This document shows, in pieces, positions 6,110 through 6,196 of a stretch of DNA of 6,196 nt. The stretch is from Gammaproteobacteria bacterium (lineage in GTDB: Bacteria > Pseudomonadota > Gammaproteobacteria > Pseudomonadales > Litorivicinaceae). The stretch lies in contig PBDH01000051.1 in the NCBI GenBank assembly GCA_002717305.1, positions 14,789-20,984 of the forward strand. The letters are read 5' to 3'. A model generated the notes under the pieces. It did no database searches. It was not told where the DNA came from and saw only the letters and a list, made by a program, of their open reading frames with translations. The position numbers were made by a program, and so were the translations under genes. Numbering within the stretch: position 1 is the stretch's first letter; each line of letters starts with the position of its first letter.

Positions 6110-6196
6110 TCGCACAACGCTGTTATAAACCCCTGAAATTGCGCAGGAATATCGACAGAAATACCGGTAACAGAGATAGTAAGGATATGGTGGCGG

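Larger units (their letters stand above)
5875..6196. other. Intergenic region without a convincing gene
   Basis: These 322 bases contain no reading frame with a start codon, ribosome binding site and recognisable product. The frame open on the minus strand across roughly 5865-6025 lacks an ATG and reads as a basic, Pro/Gly-rich string. The first 110 bases are GC-rich and full of inverted repeats. From about 5990 to 6040 the sequence is AT-rich, and two short hairpins follow. No clear promoter with both -35 and -10 boxes was found on either strand. The last bases (TGGTGGCGG) could begin a minus-strand tRNA, but too little is present. Confidence 0.6.

Noticed and set aside
6162..6169. Palindrome TACCGGTA as a LacI-type operator
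   Set aside because: It has a central CG like LacI-family sites, but the symmetry stops after 8 bases and it lies downstream of the operon, with no visible promoter or target gene.
6181..6196. Start of a new gene at the ATG at 6187
   Set aside because: AAGGA is only one base from this ATG, too close for a normal ribosome binding site, and only three codons are visible.
5875..6196. CRISPR array or transposon end
   Set aside because: No regularly spaced direct repeats, transposase fragments or paired terminal repeats were found.

Overview
The window looks like the 3' part of a sugar-catabolic operon from an alphaproteobacterium of moderate GC content, possibly a marine Rhodobacteraceae/Roseobacter-type organism. 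That placement is inference from codon use, protein flavour and the type of LacI regulator, not from a marker gene. Five genes lie head to tail on the + strand and fill bases 33-5874. The gaps between them are only 13, 1, 16 and 46 bases.

The order is: a GMC-family FAD oxidoreductase (33-1664); a LacI-family regulator (1678-2694); a DUF1349 (YesU-like) beta-sandwich protein (2696-3271); a GH88 unsaturated glucuronyl hydrolase (3288-4472); and a GH4 NAD/metal-dependent alpha-glycosidase (4519-5874). None has an evident signal peptide or membrane segment, so the set looks cytoplasmic. It probably acts on imported oligosaccharides. No transporter, lyase or 5-keto-4-deoxyuronate pathway gene is visible, so these would have to lie upstream or elsewhere.

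Working model (inference): a polysaccharide lyase acting elsewhere yields oligosaccharides with a 4,5-unsaturated uronic acid at the non-reducing end. GH88 removes that residue, GH4 cleaves an exposed alpha-linked sugar or uronic acid by its redox mechanism, and the GMC enzyme may oxidise a released sugar or alcohol. LacI senses a pathway intermediate. The content recalls the Bacillus subtilis lpl/yte and yes rhamnogalacturonan clusters (LplD is GH4, YteR is a GH105 unsaturated uronyl hydrolase, YesU is DUF1349), but with GH88 in place of GH105 and an added GMC oxidoreductase.

Bases 5875-6196 contain no convincing gene. They start with a plausible terminator, followed by a region rich in inverted repeats with alternative pairings, then an AT-rich stretch with two more short hairpins. 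The last bases could be the start of a tRNA on the minus strand, but the window ends too soon to tell. The operon promoter and any LacI operator are not visible and probably lie left of base 1.
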